Assembly: GCF_001442805.1 (NCBI RefSeq)
Contig: NZ_CP011131.1
Location: 4,278,001-4,342,000, forward strand
DNA length: 64,000 bases
Direction of reading: 5' to 3'
Source: Lysobacter gummosus
GTDB lineage: Bacteria; Pseudomonadota; Gammaproteobacteria; Xanthomonadales; Xanthomonadaceae
Every line of letters starts with the position of its first letter. The stretch's first letter is position 1. Below are positions 36,780-45,567 of this stretch, piece after piece. Position numbers and translations under genes: made by a program. The notes below the pieces were generated by a model. That model was not told the origin of the DNA and made no database searches. It worked only from the letters and a program-made list of their open reading frames with translations.

Positions 36780-37721
36780 TCAGGCGAAACGGTCGGTCGC
36801 CTTGACCAGCGCGTCCACGTTTTCGTCCTCGAACGCCGAATGCCCCGAGGCCGGAGTGATGGTCAGTTCCGCCTTCGGCCAGGCCTGCTTGAGTTCCCAC
36901 GCGTTCTGCACCGGGCAGACCACGTCGTAGCGGCCGTGCACGATCACCCCGGGGATGTCCGCGATCTTGTGCGCGTCGCGCAGCAACTGGTCTTCCACTT
37001 CGAAGAAGCCGCCGTTGACGAAGTAGTGGTTCTCGATGCGGGCGAAGGCCAGGGCGAACCGGGGGTCTTCGTGGCCGCTGACGAAATCCTGGTCCACGTG
37101 CAGGAAGCTGGTCGCGCCTTCCCACACGCTCCACGCGCGCGCCGCGTCCAGGCGGGTCTTTTCGTCTTCGCTGGTGAGGCGGCGATGGAAGGCGCTGATC
37201 AGGTCGTGGCGCTCGACCGGCGGAATCGCCTTGAGGTAGTGCTCCCACGCGTCGGGGAACAGGCGCGAGGCGCCTTCCTGATAGAACCATTCCAGCTCCC
37301 AGCGACGCAGCATGAAGATGCCGCGCAGAACCAGCTCGGTGACGCGCTGCGGATGGGTTTGCGCGTAGGCCAGCGCCAGGGTCGAACCCCAGGAGCCGCC
37401 GAACACCTGCCAGCGTTCGATGCCGAGCTTGGCGCGCAGCTTTTCGATATCGGCCACCAGTTCCCAGGTGCCGTTGCCGACCAGGTCCGCGTGCGGCGTG
37501 GAACGGCCGCTGCCGCGCTGATCGAACAGCACGATGCGGTACTTGGCCGGATCGTGGAACCGCCGCATCTTCGGGCTGCAGCCCGCGCCGGGACCGCCGT
37601 GCAGCAGCACCACCGGCTTGCCGTCGGGATTGCCGCACTGCTCGTAGTACAAGGTGTGGCGGTCATCGACCTTGATCGTGCCGGTGTCGAAGGGTTCGAT
37701 ATCGGGATAGAGCGTGCGCAT
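36780..37721 (-). CDS. pip: Prolyl iminopeptidase
   Basis: 313 residues from ATG 37721 (MRTLYPDIEPFDTGTIKVDD), the normal family length and N-terminus. Alpha/beta-hydrolase removing N-terminal proline from peptides, in the cytoplasm. HGGPGAGCSP (oxyanion region, 41-50), nucleophile Ser110 in GGSWGS, acid in HGRYDVVCPV, and His in ASGHSAFE. The long open frame above 37721 lacks similarity. A role in recycling peptides released by the secreted proteases is plausible but inferred. Confidence 0.95.
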   Translation of the reverse strand: MRTLYPDIEPFDTGTIKVDDRHTLYYEQCGNPDGKPVVLLHGGPGAGCSPKMRRFHDPAKYRIVLFDQRGSGRSTPHADLVGNGTWELVADIEKLRAKLGIERWQVFGGSWGSTLALAYAQTHPQRVTELVLRGIFMLRRWELEWFYQEGASRLFPDAWEHYLKAIPPVERHDLISAFHRRLTSEDEKTRLDAARAWSVWEGATSFLHVDQDFVSGHEDPRFALAFARIENHYFVNGGFFEVEDQLLRDAHKIADIPGVIVHGRYDVVCPVQNAWELKQAWPKAELTITPASGHSAFEDENVDALVKATDRFA

Positions 37722-37876
37722 CGGAAGCCTCTTGTGCGGGATAGCGCGCAGTCTAATCAAGGCCGGCGCGGCTTGCTGTGCACGCGGCCGGGCGAACCCT
37801 TTGATGCGGCGAGCTACGGCGCGGCGAATGTCCGACTTTGCGCAATCGGCGCAATGGTCGCGGAGCGCCGCCGCCG

Positions 37877-38752
37877 CTAGGGCGCGGCCGCGGGCATGCG
37901 CGCCAGGGTGACCCGGTCCCGGTCTTCCCAATCGCGCTCGGTCGCCGCATCGACCAGTCCGGCGGCGAGCAACAGCGCGCGCACCGCCGCGCCCTGCTCC
38001 CAACCGTGTTCGATCAGCAGCCATCCGCCCGGACGCAGGTGCGCGGGCGCGCCGCCGGCGATGGCGCGGATCGCATCGAGCCCGTCGGCGCCCGAGGCCA
38101 GCGCGCTGAGCGGTTCGTAACGCAGATCGCCCTGGCGCAGATGCTCGTCGCGTTCTTCGATATACGGCGGGTTGCTCGCGATCAGATCGAAACGCTGGCC
38201 GGCCAGCGGCGCCCACCAATCGCCTTCGCGGAACTCGACATTGGCCAAGCCCAGCGTGCGCGCATTGCCGCGCGCGATCTCCAGCGCCGCGGCGCTGACA
38301 TCCACCGCGATCACCATCGCCCGCGGCCGCTCAGACGCCAACGCCAGGGCGATCGCGCCGCTGCCGGTGCCCAGGTCGGCCACGCTCAGCTCGCGCTCTT
38401 GCGGCAGCCGCTGCAGCGCCAGTTCGACCAGCCGCTCGGTTTCCGGACGCGGGATCAAGGTTGCCGGAGTCACATGCAGGTCGAAGCGCCAGAAGCCGCG
38501 GTGGCCGATCAGATACGCGACCGGCTCGCCTTCGATGCGGCGTTCCAGCAGATCGCGGAAACCTCGCGCCGCTTCCCCATCCAGGCGGTAATCGTCGTGC
38601 GCGAACAACCAGCTGCGCGAACGGCCCAGCACGTGGGCGAGCAAAATTTCGGCCTCGGCCGGATCGATGCGGCTACGCGCCTCGCGCAGGACCGCCGCCA
38701 CCGGCAGCGGGGAAAACGCGGCATCGCGCAGGGAGTCTGGGTCGGAAATCAT
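37877..38752 (-). CDS. prmC: Peptide chain release factor N5-glutamine methyltransferase
   Basis: 291 residues from ATG 38752 (GTG 38758 in frame). Methylates the GGQ glutamine of release factors. N-terminal helical RF-binding domain ([34 protein letters not shown]), then SAM domain: [20 protein letters not shown] (126-132), [18 protein letters not shown] and catalytic NPPY (194-197). Single gene between pip and a 0.5-kb noncoding region. Confidence 0.95.
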   Translation of the reverse strand: MISDPDSLRDAAFSPLPVAAVLREARSRIDPAEAEILLAHVLGRSRSWLFAHDDYRLDGEAARGFRDLLERRIEGEPVAYLIGHRGFWRFDLHVTPATLIPRPETERLVELALQRLPQERELSVADLGTGSGAIALALASERPRAMVIAVDVSAAALEIARGNARTLGLANVEFREGDWWAPLAGQRFDLIASNPPYIEERDEHLRQGDLRYEPLSALASGADGLDAIRAIAGGAPAHLRPGGWLLIEHGWEQGAAVRALLLAAGLVDAATERDWEDRDRVTLARMPAAAP

Positions 38753-39263
38753 CGCCACATGCTACCGGAGCCCGACCGGCAGCGGCCCCGCAAGCCGCCT
38801 GTCCGGGGTTCGAGGCCTCTCGGCCGGGCCGGAATCGCGCCCACGCCGCGAGCCCGCATCCAATGTGCTTGGAACCGCCATTTCGCGCTGCGTCTTCATC
38901 GCTGACGCGTGCTGCATCGCAATATCGAATGTGCTTACAGATAGCCGCGGGCGATTACGCAAACCAGTAAACCGACAGGACACGCAAGCCGCATTCACCC
39001 CCGCGGCGATCACAGATTTGTGAATAAAACCGACGTTGCGTCACCGAATCCGCCGAATCGGCGGCGATGAAATAAGTCGTGCGCAGGCTCGGTTGCGGCG
39101 CGCAAAACCGCGTGCTAACCACGGCTTGGGTACATCGCGGTTTATGCCGTCCCTCGCGCCGGCCGCCGCCGCGATGCGCTCCGTCTTCGCTCGCCGCGTT
39201 CATCGCGACGGTCGCCGGCGCTGTTTCACACATGATGAGTTCACTCAACCAAGGAATGTTTTC
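38753..39263. other. Upstream region of the small-peptide gene
   Basis: About 510 bp without a credible gene. Contains an inverted repeat TCACA-N4-TGTGA (39010-39023) and lower-GC patches around 38920-38960 and 39020-39070. The SD AAGGA of the peptide gene lies at the right end. Confidence 0.55.
39010..39023. promoter_or_regulatory. Inverted repeat TCACA-GATT-TGTGA upstream of the peptide gene
   Basis: Perfect 5-bp arms about 245 bp upstream of ATG 39264. The half-sites are oriented opposite to the CRP/Clp consensus, so a Clp role is not claimed; it may still be an operator. Confidence 0.3.
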
Positions 39264-39365
39264 ATGAAGAAGATTTCGATCCTCAAAGTGCAGAAGCTGA
39301 AGACCACCTCCGTTGCCGCGTATCCGATCTGGGTCTGCCTGCCGTTCCCCTGGCCGCGCTTCTGA
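39264..39365 (+). CDS. 33-residue peptide, candidate precursor of a modified or processed peptide
   Basis: ATG 39264 has an excellent SD (AAGGA, 8 nt spacing). The N-terminal half is a basic leader-like stretch (MKKISILKVQKLKTTS); the C-terminal half is hydrophobic and aromatic/proline-rich, AYPIWVCLPFPWPRF, with one Cys, two Trp, two Phe before the last residues and four Pro. Too short for routine gene calling. It lies 242 bp upstream of a membrane M50-type peptidase with a PqqD-like domain and a TPR protein, the typical arrangement of a precursor and its maturation genes. No homologue is known to me. Antisense or shadow origin is unlikely given the SD and composition unlike the neighbours. 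Product and modifications are inferred. Confidence 0.7.
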   Translation: MKKISILKVQKLKTTSVAAYPIWVCLPFPWPRF

Positions 39366-39539
39366 CCTGAGCCGGGCGCCCGGCCACGGCGGTTCCGCCG
39401 TAGCGGGCGCACTGTCTTGAACTCCGCCAGGGATGGGCGGACATCCCCTCCTTCCTAGCGCATCGCGTCGGCCGCCGTTTCGCGGCTGCATGCGCGGCGC
39501 GCGCCCCTGGACAGCTCTCGACAGCCACCAGATGTGGTT

Positions 39540-39567
39540 GCGGGCCGGCGTTCGTTCGCCGGCCCGC
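39540..39567 (+). other. Strong hairpin between peptide gene and M50 peptidase gene
   Basis: GCGGGCCGGCG (39540-39550), 6-nt loop TTCGTT, CGCCGGCCCGC (39557-39567): 11 perfect base pairs, no U-tract. It could act as a partial terminator, an attenuator or an mRNA stabiliser, giving more peptide than enzyme. Two weaker GC palindromes lie closer to the peptide stop (about 39371-39385 and 39388-39402). Confidence 0.6.
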
Positions 39568-39607
39568 TTACGCCCATCGCAACGACCGTCCCATCGAGCA
39601 TCCCGCA

Positions 39608-40807
39608 ATGCCAAAGCACGACGAGCAGACGTACTTCGTCATTCCGCTATCGGTTCAGCCCGAAGGCGATGGCTATTACATCGGCAACGCCGAGCTCAAC
39701 GAGTTCTACGAGTTCCCCGAAGACGGTCTGCGCATCATCCAGATGCTGCGCAAGGGCGACAGCGCCGAGCAGATCAAGGCCGCGCTGGCCGCGCAGTCCG
39801 ACGAAACCCTGGACGTTGACGACTTCATCGAGCAGCTCGTCGAAATCGGCTTCATCCATCGCCAGCAGGATCAACACCGCTACGACGAACAGTTGGCCGA
39901 ATCGACCGCCGGCGACAAGCGTCTTTCGTTCAAGGGCAACCTGGCATTGGCGCGCGCGCTGTTCTCGCCGCTGTCGCTGGCGATCTACCTGGGCGTGATC
40001 GGCTATGCCGCCCTCAGCGCGTATCAGGACCCGCGCCTGCGCCTGAATCTGCAGGCGTTCTATCTCGAACAACACCTGACCCTGACCCTGGTCACGCTGC
40101 TGGTGCTGTACTTCCTCGCCACCATGCTGCACGAACTGGGCCACATGATGGCCGCGGCGCGCTACGGCGTGCATTCGCGGCTGGGCATCGGCAATCGCCT
40201 GTGGGATCTGGTCGCCGAAGCCGACCTGACCGGCATCCTGTCTCTGCCGCGCTCGCAGCGCTATCTGCCGCTGATGGCCGGCATGATGGTGGACGTGCTC
40301 AACATCGCCTTGCTGACGCTCGCCATCGGCTGGTTGATCGATCACAGCGGCAACGCCTTCCTGATCCAGCTGCTGCAAGCGCTGATCCTGCAGCTGCTGA
40401 TCACGATCTCGTGGCAATTCAATATTTTCCTGCGCACCGACATGTACTACGTCGTGTGCAATTTCTTCGGCAATCCGGACCTGGACCGGCAGGCGCGGAT
40501 CTATCTGCGCGACCGCATGCACCGGATCAGCTTCGGGCGTTTCGGCGAAGCCGCCGAAGCGATCGATCACCGCAACATCGGCGTGCTGCGCGCGTTCTCG
40601 CTGCTATGGGTGATCGGGCGGATTTCCGCGCTGATATTCCTCGCCTTCGTGCTGATCCCGACACTCTCGCGCTACGTGCGCAAGGCCTACGACAGTTTCG
40701 CCAGCCCGCAGGCGACCCAGGCCACCGCGATGGACGCCGCCGGCTTCGCCGCGATCTCGGTGGCCCTGTTCGCCGGCGGCATGTATCTGTGGCTGCGCCG
40801 GCGCTGA
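39608..40807 (+). CDS. Membrane M50-type peptide zinc metalloprotease with N-terminal PqqD-like domain
   Basis: 399 residues. N-terminus (about 8-85) looks like a PqqD/RRE winged-helix domain: LNEFYEFPEDGLRIIQMLRK, DSAEQIKAALAAQ, LDVDDFIEQLVEIGFIH. Membrane part (about 118-400) has several helices; zinc motif HELGH (175-179) and NIFLRTDMYYVVCNFFGNPD, matching the N-x4-x-D-G/M-YY motif of YydH-like peptide zinc metalloproteases (third ligand Asp278). RRE domains bind leader peptides, so the upstream 33-mer is the natural substrate candidate. It would act in the inner membrane, perhaps cutting the leader during export. No radical-SAM or ABC-exporter partner is adjacent. Confidence 0.85.
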   Translation: MPKHDEQTYFVIPLSVQPEGDGYYIGNAELNEFYEFPEDGLRIIQMLRKGDSAEQIKAALAAQSDETLDVDDFIEQLVEIGFIHRQQDQHRYDEQLAESTAGDKRLSFKGNLALARALFSPLSLAIYLGVIGYAALSAYQDPRLRLNLQAFYLEQHLTLTLVTLLVLYFLATMLHELGHMMAAARYGVHSRLGIGNRLWDLVAEADLTGILSLPRSQRYLPLMAGMMVDVLNIALLTLAIGWLIDHSGNAFLIQLLQALILQLLITISWQFNIFLRTDMYYVVCNFFGNPDLDRQARIYLRDRMHRISFGRFGEAAEAIDHRNIGVLRAFSLLWVIGRISALIFLAFVLIPTLSRYVRKAYDSFASPQATQATAMDAAGFAAISVALFAGGMYLWLRRR

Positions 40808-40861
40808 AGGCGCCCGGCGCAGCCGCTCATTTCACCGACCCGAATGCATAAGGAGATTGCA

Positions 40862-42736
40862 ATGAACCTCGCCGTCGGCGACACCGGACTGCAGCGGCTG
40901 CTCCGACTCCATCCGGCCAACGCCGGCCCCGCCGCCGCGAACCCGGCGCGGGTGCTGGAGATCGACGCCGACTTCGCCCGCGACGGCACCTGGGCCGGCG
41001 CGCGCGAACTGGCCGAGCGCGCTTACCTCGAACTGCTGGAACACGGCCGCGAGGATCTGATCGACGCGCACAACGCCGAACTGCACATGGCCTTGCCGCT
41101 GCATCGCGAGCGCATACCGCTCAAGTACGCCTGCCTGACCGATACCGCACGCGACGCCGAGCGCACGCGCAATTTCCCGCTCGATCGCGCCTATCGCCTG
41201 GTCCACGGCCTGGTCGGCCTGGTGCTGGACTGGAAGCAGGCGGTCGCGCCGGGCGAGTCGTGGCTGGTGCTGGTACGCCAGTACGACCACGCCCAGCATT
41301 TGGCGACGCGCTTGTTCGCCGAACTGGCCCGGCGCGCGGCGCGGCGCGGCGAAATCGCGGTGATCATCGACAGCGCGCTCGATCACGCCGAACTGGGTCG
41401 GCGCGCGCCTGGCTTACAAACCTCGCTCGCGAGCGATGAGCTGCGCGCACGTCCGGCGCCGTCGCGCGCCGGCGCGCCGGGCGAAGCCGAAGGCGCCGCG
41501 CTCGAAGCCGAACTCGCCCGCGGCGGCGCGCTGGACTGGGAAATCAACGCGCCGCGCCTGCTGGCGCACCACCTCAGCCGCGGCGAATCGCTGGCGGCGG
41601 CGCAGGTCGCGCTGCGCGCGCTGTGCCTGTGCAATCACTACGGCTACTACCACGAGTCGGCCAGCTTCGCCGACACCGTGCTGCCGCATTTCGACGAGAT
41701 GGTCGGCGACGACGAAGACGCGCGCTGGAACTACCTGGGCAATATTTTCCAGGGCATGGTCACCACCGACGCCGAAGTGCGCGCGCTGCGCCTGATCCTG
41801 GATCTGGCCGAGCCCCGGCTGACCCGGCGCGAGCTGCGGGCGAAGATGCATTACCTGCTGTCGATGATCTACCTGCGCTATTCGAAAAAGCCCGATCTGG
41901 CACTGGCCGAGCACTACATCCTGCTCGCCGCCGCCGACATCGACGCCGCCCGCGGCGAAATCCCCGATGCCGATCAGACTTTCCTCAAGGTGTTCATCGA
42001 CAACGGCCTGGCCTTCCTGCGCGTGCGCCAGGGCCGGCCGCAGGACGCGCTGGCGCTGTGCCAGGAGGGTTACGCCCTGCTCACGCGCGAACTCGGCGAA
42101 GATCGCCACACCCTGCATCGCTCGGTGCTGCAGTACAACACCGCGCAGGTCTACGTGATGCTCGACCGCACCGAAGACGCGCTGGTGCATTACCGCAAGT
42201 CGATCGAGATGGACCCGTACTACTCCGAGTACTACAACGAAAGCGCCAACATCCTGCAGCGCGAAGAGCGCTTTGAGGAAGCGCTGGAGCTGTACGAATC
42301 GGCCGCGCGCTACAGCGCGCCGTATCCGGAGGTGCATTTCAATCGCGGCGTCTGCCATTCGCGCCTGAGCGAATGGGAGCAGGCGCTGGCGTTCTTCGAA
42401 CTGAGCCTGGAACTCAATCCGGCGCAGCCGGAGATCCATGTGCTGCGCGCGGAAATCCACGAGGAACTCGACGACGCCGAGCGCGCGCTGGCCGATTACG
42501 ACGCGGCGATCGCGCTTGCGGCCGATTCGGTGCCGGCGCGGGTCAACCGCGCGGTGATGCATTTCGGTCGCGGCCGTTACGATCTGGCGCTGTCGGACAT
42601 GGATCACGTGATCGCGATCGATGGCGGACAGGCCGGTCATTACGAGAACCGTGCCGAGATCCACAAGGCCATGCGTCAGGACGAGTTGTACCGGCTCGAT
42701 CTCGATCGCGCCGAGGCCTGTCGCGAAACGGCTTGA
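40862..42736 (+). CDS. TPR protein linked to the M50/peptide cassette
   Basis: 624 residues from ATG 40862, with AGGAG. The C-terminal half (about 290-620) has at least five tetratricopeptide repeats: NTAQVYVMLDRTEDALVHYR, NESANILQREERFEEALELY, NRGVCHSRLSEWEQALAFFE, LRAEIHEELDDAERALADYD, NRAVMHFGRGRYDLALSDMD. The N-terminal about 200 residues (WLVLVRQYDHAQHLATRLFA, EIAVIIDSALDHAELG) match nothing recognised; they may be a degenerate nucleotide-binding domain, without a clear P-loop. 54 bp after the peptidase gene, same strand, so probably one operon. Likely a scaffold or adaptor. No signal peptide. Confidence 0.8.
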   Translation: MNLAVGDTGLQRLLRLHPANAGPAAANPARVLEIDADFARDGTWAGARELAERAYLELLEHGREDLIDAHNAELHMALPLHRERIPLKYACLTDTARDAERTRNFPLDRAYRLVHGLVGLVLDWKQAVAPGESWLVLVRQYDHAQHLATRLFAELARRAARRGEIAVIIDSALDHAELGRRAPGLQTSLASDELRARPAPSRAGAPGEAEGAALEAELARGGALDWEINAPRLLAHHLSRGESLAAAQVALRALCLCNHYGYYHESASFADTVLPHFDEMVGDDEDARWNYLGNIFQGMVTTDAEVRALRLILDLAEPRLTRRELRAKMHYLLSMIYLRYSKKPDLALAEHYILLAAADIDAARGEIPDADQTFLKVFIDNGLAFLRVRQGRPQDALALCQEGYALLTRELGEDRHTLHRSVLQYNTAQVYVMLDRTEDALVHYRKSIEMDPYYSEYYNESANILQREERFEEALELYESAARYSAPYPEVHFNRGVCHSRLSEWEQALAFFELSLELNPAQPEIHVLRAEIHEELDDAERALADYDAAIALAADSVPARVNRAVMHFGRGRYDLALSDMDHVIAIDGGQAGHYENRAEIHKAMRQDELYRLDLDRAEACRETA

Positions 42737-43259
42737 GGTTTCGGCCCGGGCGCTCGGGCTTCGGGCCTGAGCGCCTCTCTCGCAAGTGCGGTTCGGGTCT
42801 GTCCATCGGAAGCGATGGCGCCCTGTCGCGCCATCTCATAACGGCGTGGCTCGAAAGCGGGATCGCCATTCCGACTCCACACCCGCCCCACTCCTTGCAT
42901 CGCGCGCGGACACCGCGCGCGAATACGACTCCGCGTCGCCTCAATCGCGCAGCGGCTTGCTGCGCCGCAACGCGTGGCCAGCGCAATCCGTGCGCGGGTT
43001 CGGATTTCGCCATCGCCGCGCGAATCCATGCAGCGCCTTGATTGCTCGGGGAAAACCTCGACGGCGCGCCGGGTTTAAACGTTTTTACCTGTTTTAAATC
43101 GATCTAAATATTGACATGCCGGAATCGGCGCTCGCACTGTCAGCGCGTCGCCGGGCTTGGCGACGAGCGCGCATTGCCGGACCGCGAACCTCATCGCGGC
43201 ACTCCGATGCGCATTACCGCCATTGCGTCGCCTTGACGCCCACCGCAGGGGATCGCTCC
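42737..43259. other. Intergenic region, AT-rich at right
   Basis: No gene seen. The segment 43070-43120 is markedly AT-rich (GTTTAAACGTTTTTACCTG) and carries an operator-like palindrome and a perfect TTGACA, probably the promoter of the secreted glycosidase. Confidence 0.55.
43093..43116 (+). promoter_or_regulatory. Operator-like palindrome and -35 box upstream of the GH18-like gene
   Basis: TTTAAATCGATCTAAA (43093-43108, one mismatched pair around ATCGAT) followed by TTGACA (43111-43116). No good -10 was found 16-18 bp downstream, so a helper regulator is likely. About 145-165 bp upstream of ATG 43260. Confidence 0.35.
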
Positions 43260-44867
43260 ATGTCGAAGCAGTCGAACCAGAAACCGTCCGCGGCCTCGCG
43301 CCGCCTGATGCCGGCGCTCGCCGCGCTGAGTCTCGCCCTCGCCGCGCCGGCCGCGGTCGGCGGCGAATCGGCGATCTTCGGCGGAGGCCCGTTCTATTCC
43401 GGCGGCCAGACCGTCATCAACGACCTGCGCGATTCGGGCTTCACCACAGTGTTCCTGTGGAGCATCCACATCGAGGACAACGGCGACCTGGTCTACAACG
43501 ACATCCCGGTGGTCAAGAACGGCGCCTACGCCGGCGCCGACGCCGATTGGCCGGCGCGACTGGCCTCGCTGAAGACCGCGCCGACCTCGGTCAAGCGCGT
43601 GGAAGTCTCGATCGGCGCCTGGGGCGTACCCGACTTCGAGCGCATGGCCAAACTGGCCAACGGCACCGCCGCCGGCTGCGGCACCACCATCGTCTGCGGT
43701 ACCGGCAGCACCAGCATCCTGTACCGCAATTTCCAGGCGCTGAAGACCGCCACCGGCGCCGACGCGGTCAACTTCGACGACGAGAGCCATTACAACGTCG
43801 CCGACACCACCACCTTCGGCCAGATGCTGGTCGGGCTGGGCTACAAGATCACCTTCGCGCCGTACACCAATCAATCGTTCTGGAAGGGCGTCAAGGACAA
43901 CCTGGGTAGCTCGGTCGATCGCATCTACCTGCAGGTGTACGACGGCGGCGCCGGCAACGATCCGGCGAACTGGAATACCGCGATGGGCATGACCGTCATG
44001 CCCGGCCTGTGGACCAAGCACGGCAGCGGCTGCACCTCGGGCGACAGCCCCTCGCAGGTGCAGACGCGCATGGCCGGCTGGAAGACCAGCGCCGGCATCA
44101 GCGGCGGTTTCCTGTGGTTGTACGACGACATCCAGAAGTGCTGGGCGCAGGGCACCACCGCGCAATACGCTTCCGCGATCAATGCCGCCGTCAGCGGCAA
44201 CACTCCGCCGGTGGCGAACTTCGGCGTCAGCATCAGCGGCCTGACCGCGAACTTCAGCGATTCCTCCAGCGATGCCGACGGCAGCATCGCTTCGCGCAGC
44301 TGGAATTTCGGCGACAGCGGCACCTCCACCGCGACCAATCCCAGTCACGCCTATGCCAGCGCCGGCAACTACACCGTCACCCTCACCGTGACCGATAACG
44401 GCGGCGCCACCAACACCAAGACCTCGACCGTGTCGGTCGGCGCGGGCAACGTCAACCTCGCGCTCAACAAACCGACCACGAGTTCGACCGCGTGCAACAG
44501 CAACGAATCGGGGGCCAAGGCGGTCAACGGCAGCGTCTCGGGCGGCAACACGGACAAGTTCTGTTCGTTGACCTCGCCGTCGTGGCTGCAGGTCGATCTG
44601 GGCTCGGCGCAGACCGTCAGCAGCTTCACCGTCAAGCACGCCGGCGCGGGCGGCGAATCGGCGACGTGGAACAGCAAGGCTTTCACCATCCAGACTTCGA
44701 GCAACGGCACGTCCTGGAGCACGCCGGTGACGATCACCAACAACACCGGCAATTCCTCCACGCACTCGATCACGGCGACTTCGGCGCGGTACGTGAAGCT
44801 CAATGTGACTACGCCTACGCAGAACACGGATCCGGCTACTCGGATTTATGAGTTCGAGGTCAGGTGA
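43260..44867 (+). CDS. Secreted GH18-like glycosidase with PKD and F5/8-type carbohydrate-binding domains
   Basis: 535 residues from ATG 43260. Signal peptide about 1-34 (SAASRRLMPALAALSLALAA). Catalytic-like domain (about 36-310): IFGGGPFYSGGQTVINDLRD, VEVSIGAWG, and GADAVNFDDESHYN (166-179), resembling the D-x-x-D-x-D-x-E active-site strand of GH18 TIM barrels in altered form; SGGFLWLYDD is the last strand. PKD domain about 315-393 (SWNFGDSGTSTATNPSHAYA). F5/8 type C (CBM32-like) about 398-535 (NLALNKPTTSS, WLQVDLGSAQTV, YEFEVR). Probably acts on chitin- or peptidoglycan-like glycans outside the cell; substrate is inferred. A terminator follows at 44937-44978. Confidence 0.78.
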   Translation: MSKQSNQKPSAASRRLMPALAALSLALAAPAAVGGESAIFGGGPFYSGGQTVINDLRDSGFTTVFLWSIHIEDNGDLVYNDIPVVKNGAYAGADADWPARLASLKTAPTSVKRVEVSIGAWGVPDFERMAKLANGTAAGCGTTIVCGTGSTSILYRNFQALKTATGADAVNFDDESHYNVADTTTFGQMLVGLGYKITFAPYTNQSFWKGVKDNLGSSVDRIYLQVYDGGAGNDPANWNTAMGMTVMPGLWTKHGSGCTSGDSPSQVQTRMAGWKTSAGISGGFLWLYDDIQKCWAQGTTAQYASAINAAVSGNTPPVANFGVSISGLTANFSDSSSDADGSIASRSWNFGDSGTSTATNPSHAYASAGNYTVTLTVTDNGGATNTKTSTVSVGAGNVNLALNKPTTSSTACNSNESGAKAVNGSVSGGNTDKFCSLTSPSWLQVDLGSAQTVSSFTVKHAGAGGESATWNSKAFTIQTSSNGTSWSTPVTITNNTGNSSTHSITATSARYVKLNVTTPTQNTDPATRIYEFEVR

Positions 44868-44936
44868 GTGGTGTGAGGGGGATCTGATCGGCGCTAGGGC
44901 GCCGGTTTTGGGGTTGGGGTGTGAGGGGAGATCGGG

Positions 44937-44978
44937 GCCACCGTCATGCAACGCATGGCGGTGGCTTTTTTGTTTTGG
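44937..44978 (+). terminator. Rho-independent terminator of the GH18-like gene
   Basis: GCCACCGTCATGC pairs with GCATGGCGGTGGC (one mismatch), followed by TTTTTTGTTTTGG, about 70 nt after the stop. Confidence 0.8.
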
Positions 44979-45008
44979 CCTGGATGCGCCATAGAATCCG
45001 CCGCCGCC

Positions 45009-45077
<69 letters not shown>

Positions 45078-45124
45078 AAGATTTTGCTTCGCTTCGCCTT
45101 TGTTTTTGTAGTTGCTGGGCGTCG

Positions 45125-45353
45125 CTAGTAACTCGCGAGACCAGGGACACCCGGAGGGCGGCGCACATGGACGTGCGCCGGGTGCCACCTTGGGCAGGAT
45201 GCCCAATGTGGCACCTGCCTGCGCAAGCACCGTACTCGTGGCTTTTGACTCGAAACAGCCCAAAGCCCTTTCTTTGGTTACTTTCTTTGTGGCTTTGGAC
45301 AAAGAAAGTGACCCGCCGCTCCATGGCGGAAGCTTTAAGCGTTAGATCTTGCT
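45125..45353 (+). repeat. Left arm of large inverted repeat
   Basis: About 228 bp nearly identical in reverse complement to 45568-45794. Inside the arm are hairpins: GGCGCACATGGACGTGCGCC (about 45160), GCCAC-TTGGGCA with TGCCCAA-GTGGC (about 45184-45212), and ACTTTCTTTG with CAAAGAAAGT (45280-45309). Looks like a structured mobile or RNA-like repeat element, not a gene. Confidence 0.88.
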
Positions 45354-45392
45354 CTCGCCCTTGCTCTCGCTCTCGCTCTCGCTCTCGCTTGA
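45354..45392. repeat. Hexanucleotide tandem repeat (CTCTCG)
   Basis: About six units at the inner end of the left arm. Confidence 0.85.
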
Positions 45393-45409
45393 GGCTTCTG
45401 CTTTTTGCT

Positions 45410-45494
45410 CGTCATTCCCGCGAACGCGGGAATCCAGTGCCTTTCGTGCGAGAACGCTTGAAGTCGCTGGATTCCCGCGTTCGCGGGAATGACG
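45410..45494. repeat. REP-like palindromic repeat (family A) in the loop
   Basis: CGTCATTCCCGCGAACGCGG ... GCGTTCGCGGGAATGACG. A short-form copy lying between the two inverted arms. Confidence 0.85.
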
Positions 45495-45567
45495 GTAGGA
45501 GGGAGTGCGCAGATCTGGTTGTTTCGATCAAGGACATCAGGTTCCTTAGAAGCCTTAGAAGCCACAA

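Noticed and set aside
38753..39263. Additional short peptide genes upstream of the 33-mer
   Set aside because: Several short frames exist but none with a convincing SD plus composition distinct from shadows.
39366..39607. Hairpin at 39540 as a full terminator
   Set aside because: No U-tract follows the stem on either strand; only partial termination or stabilisation seems possible.
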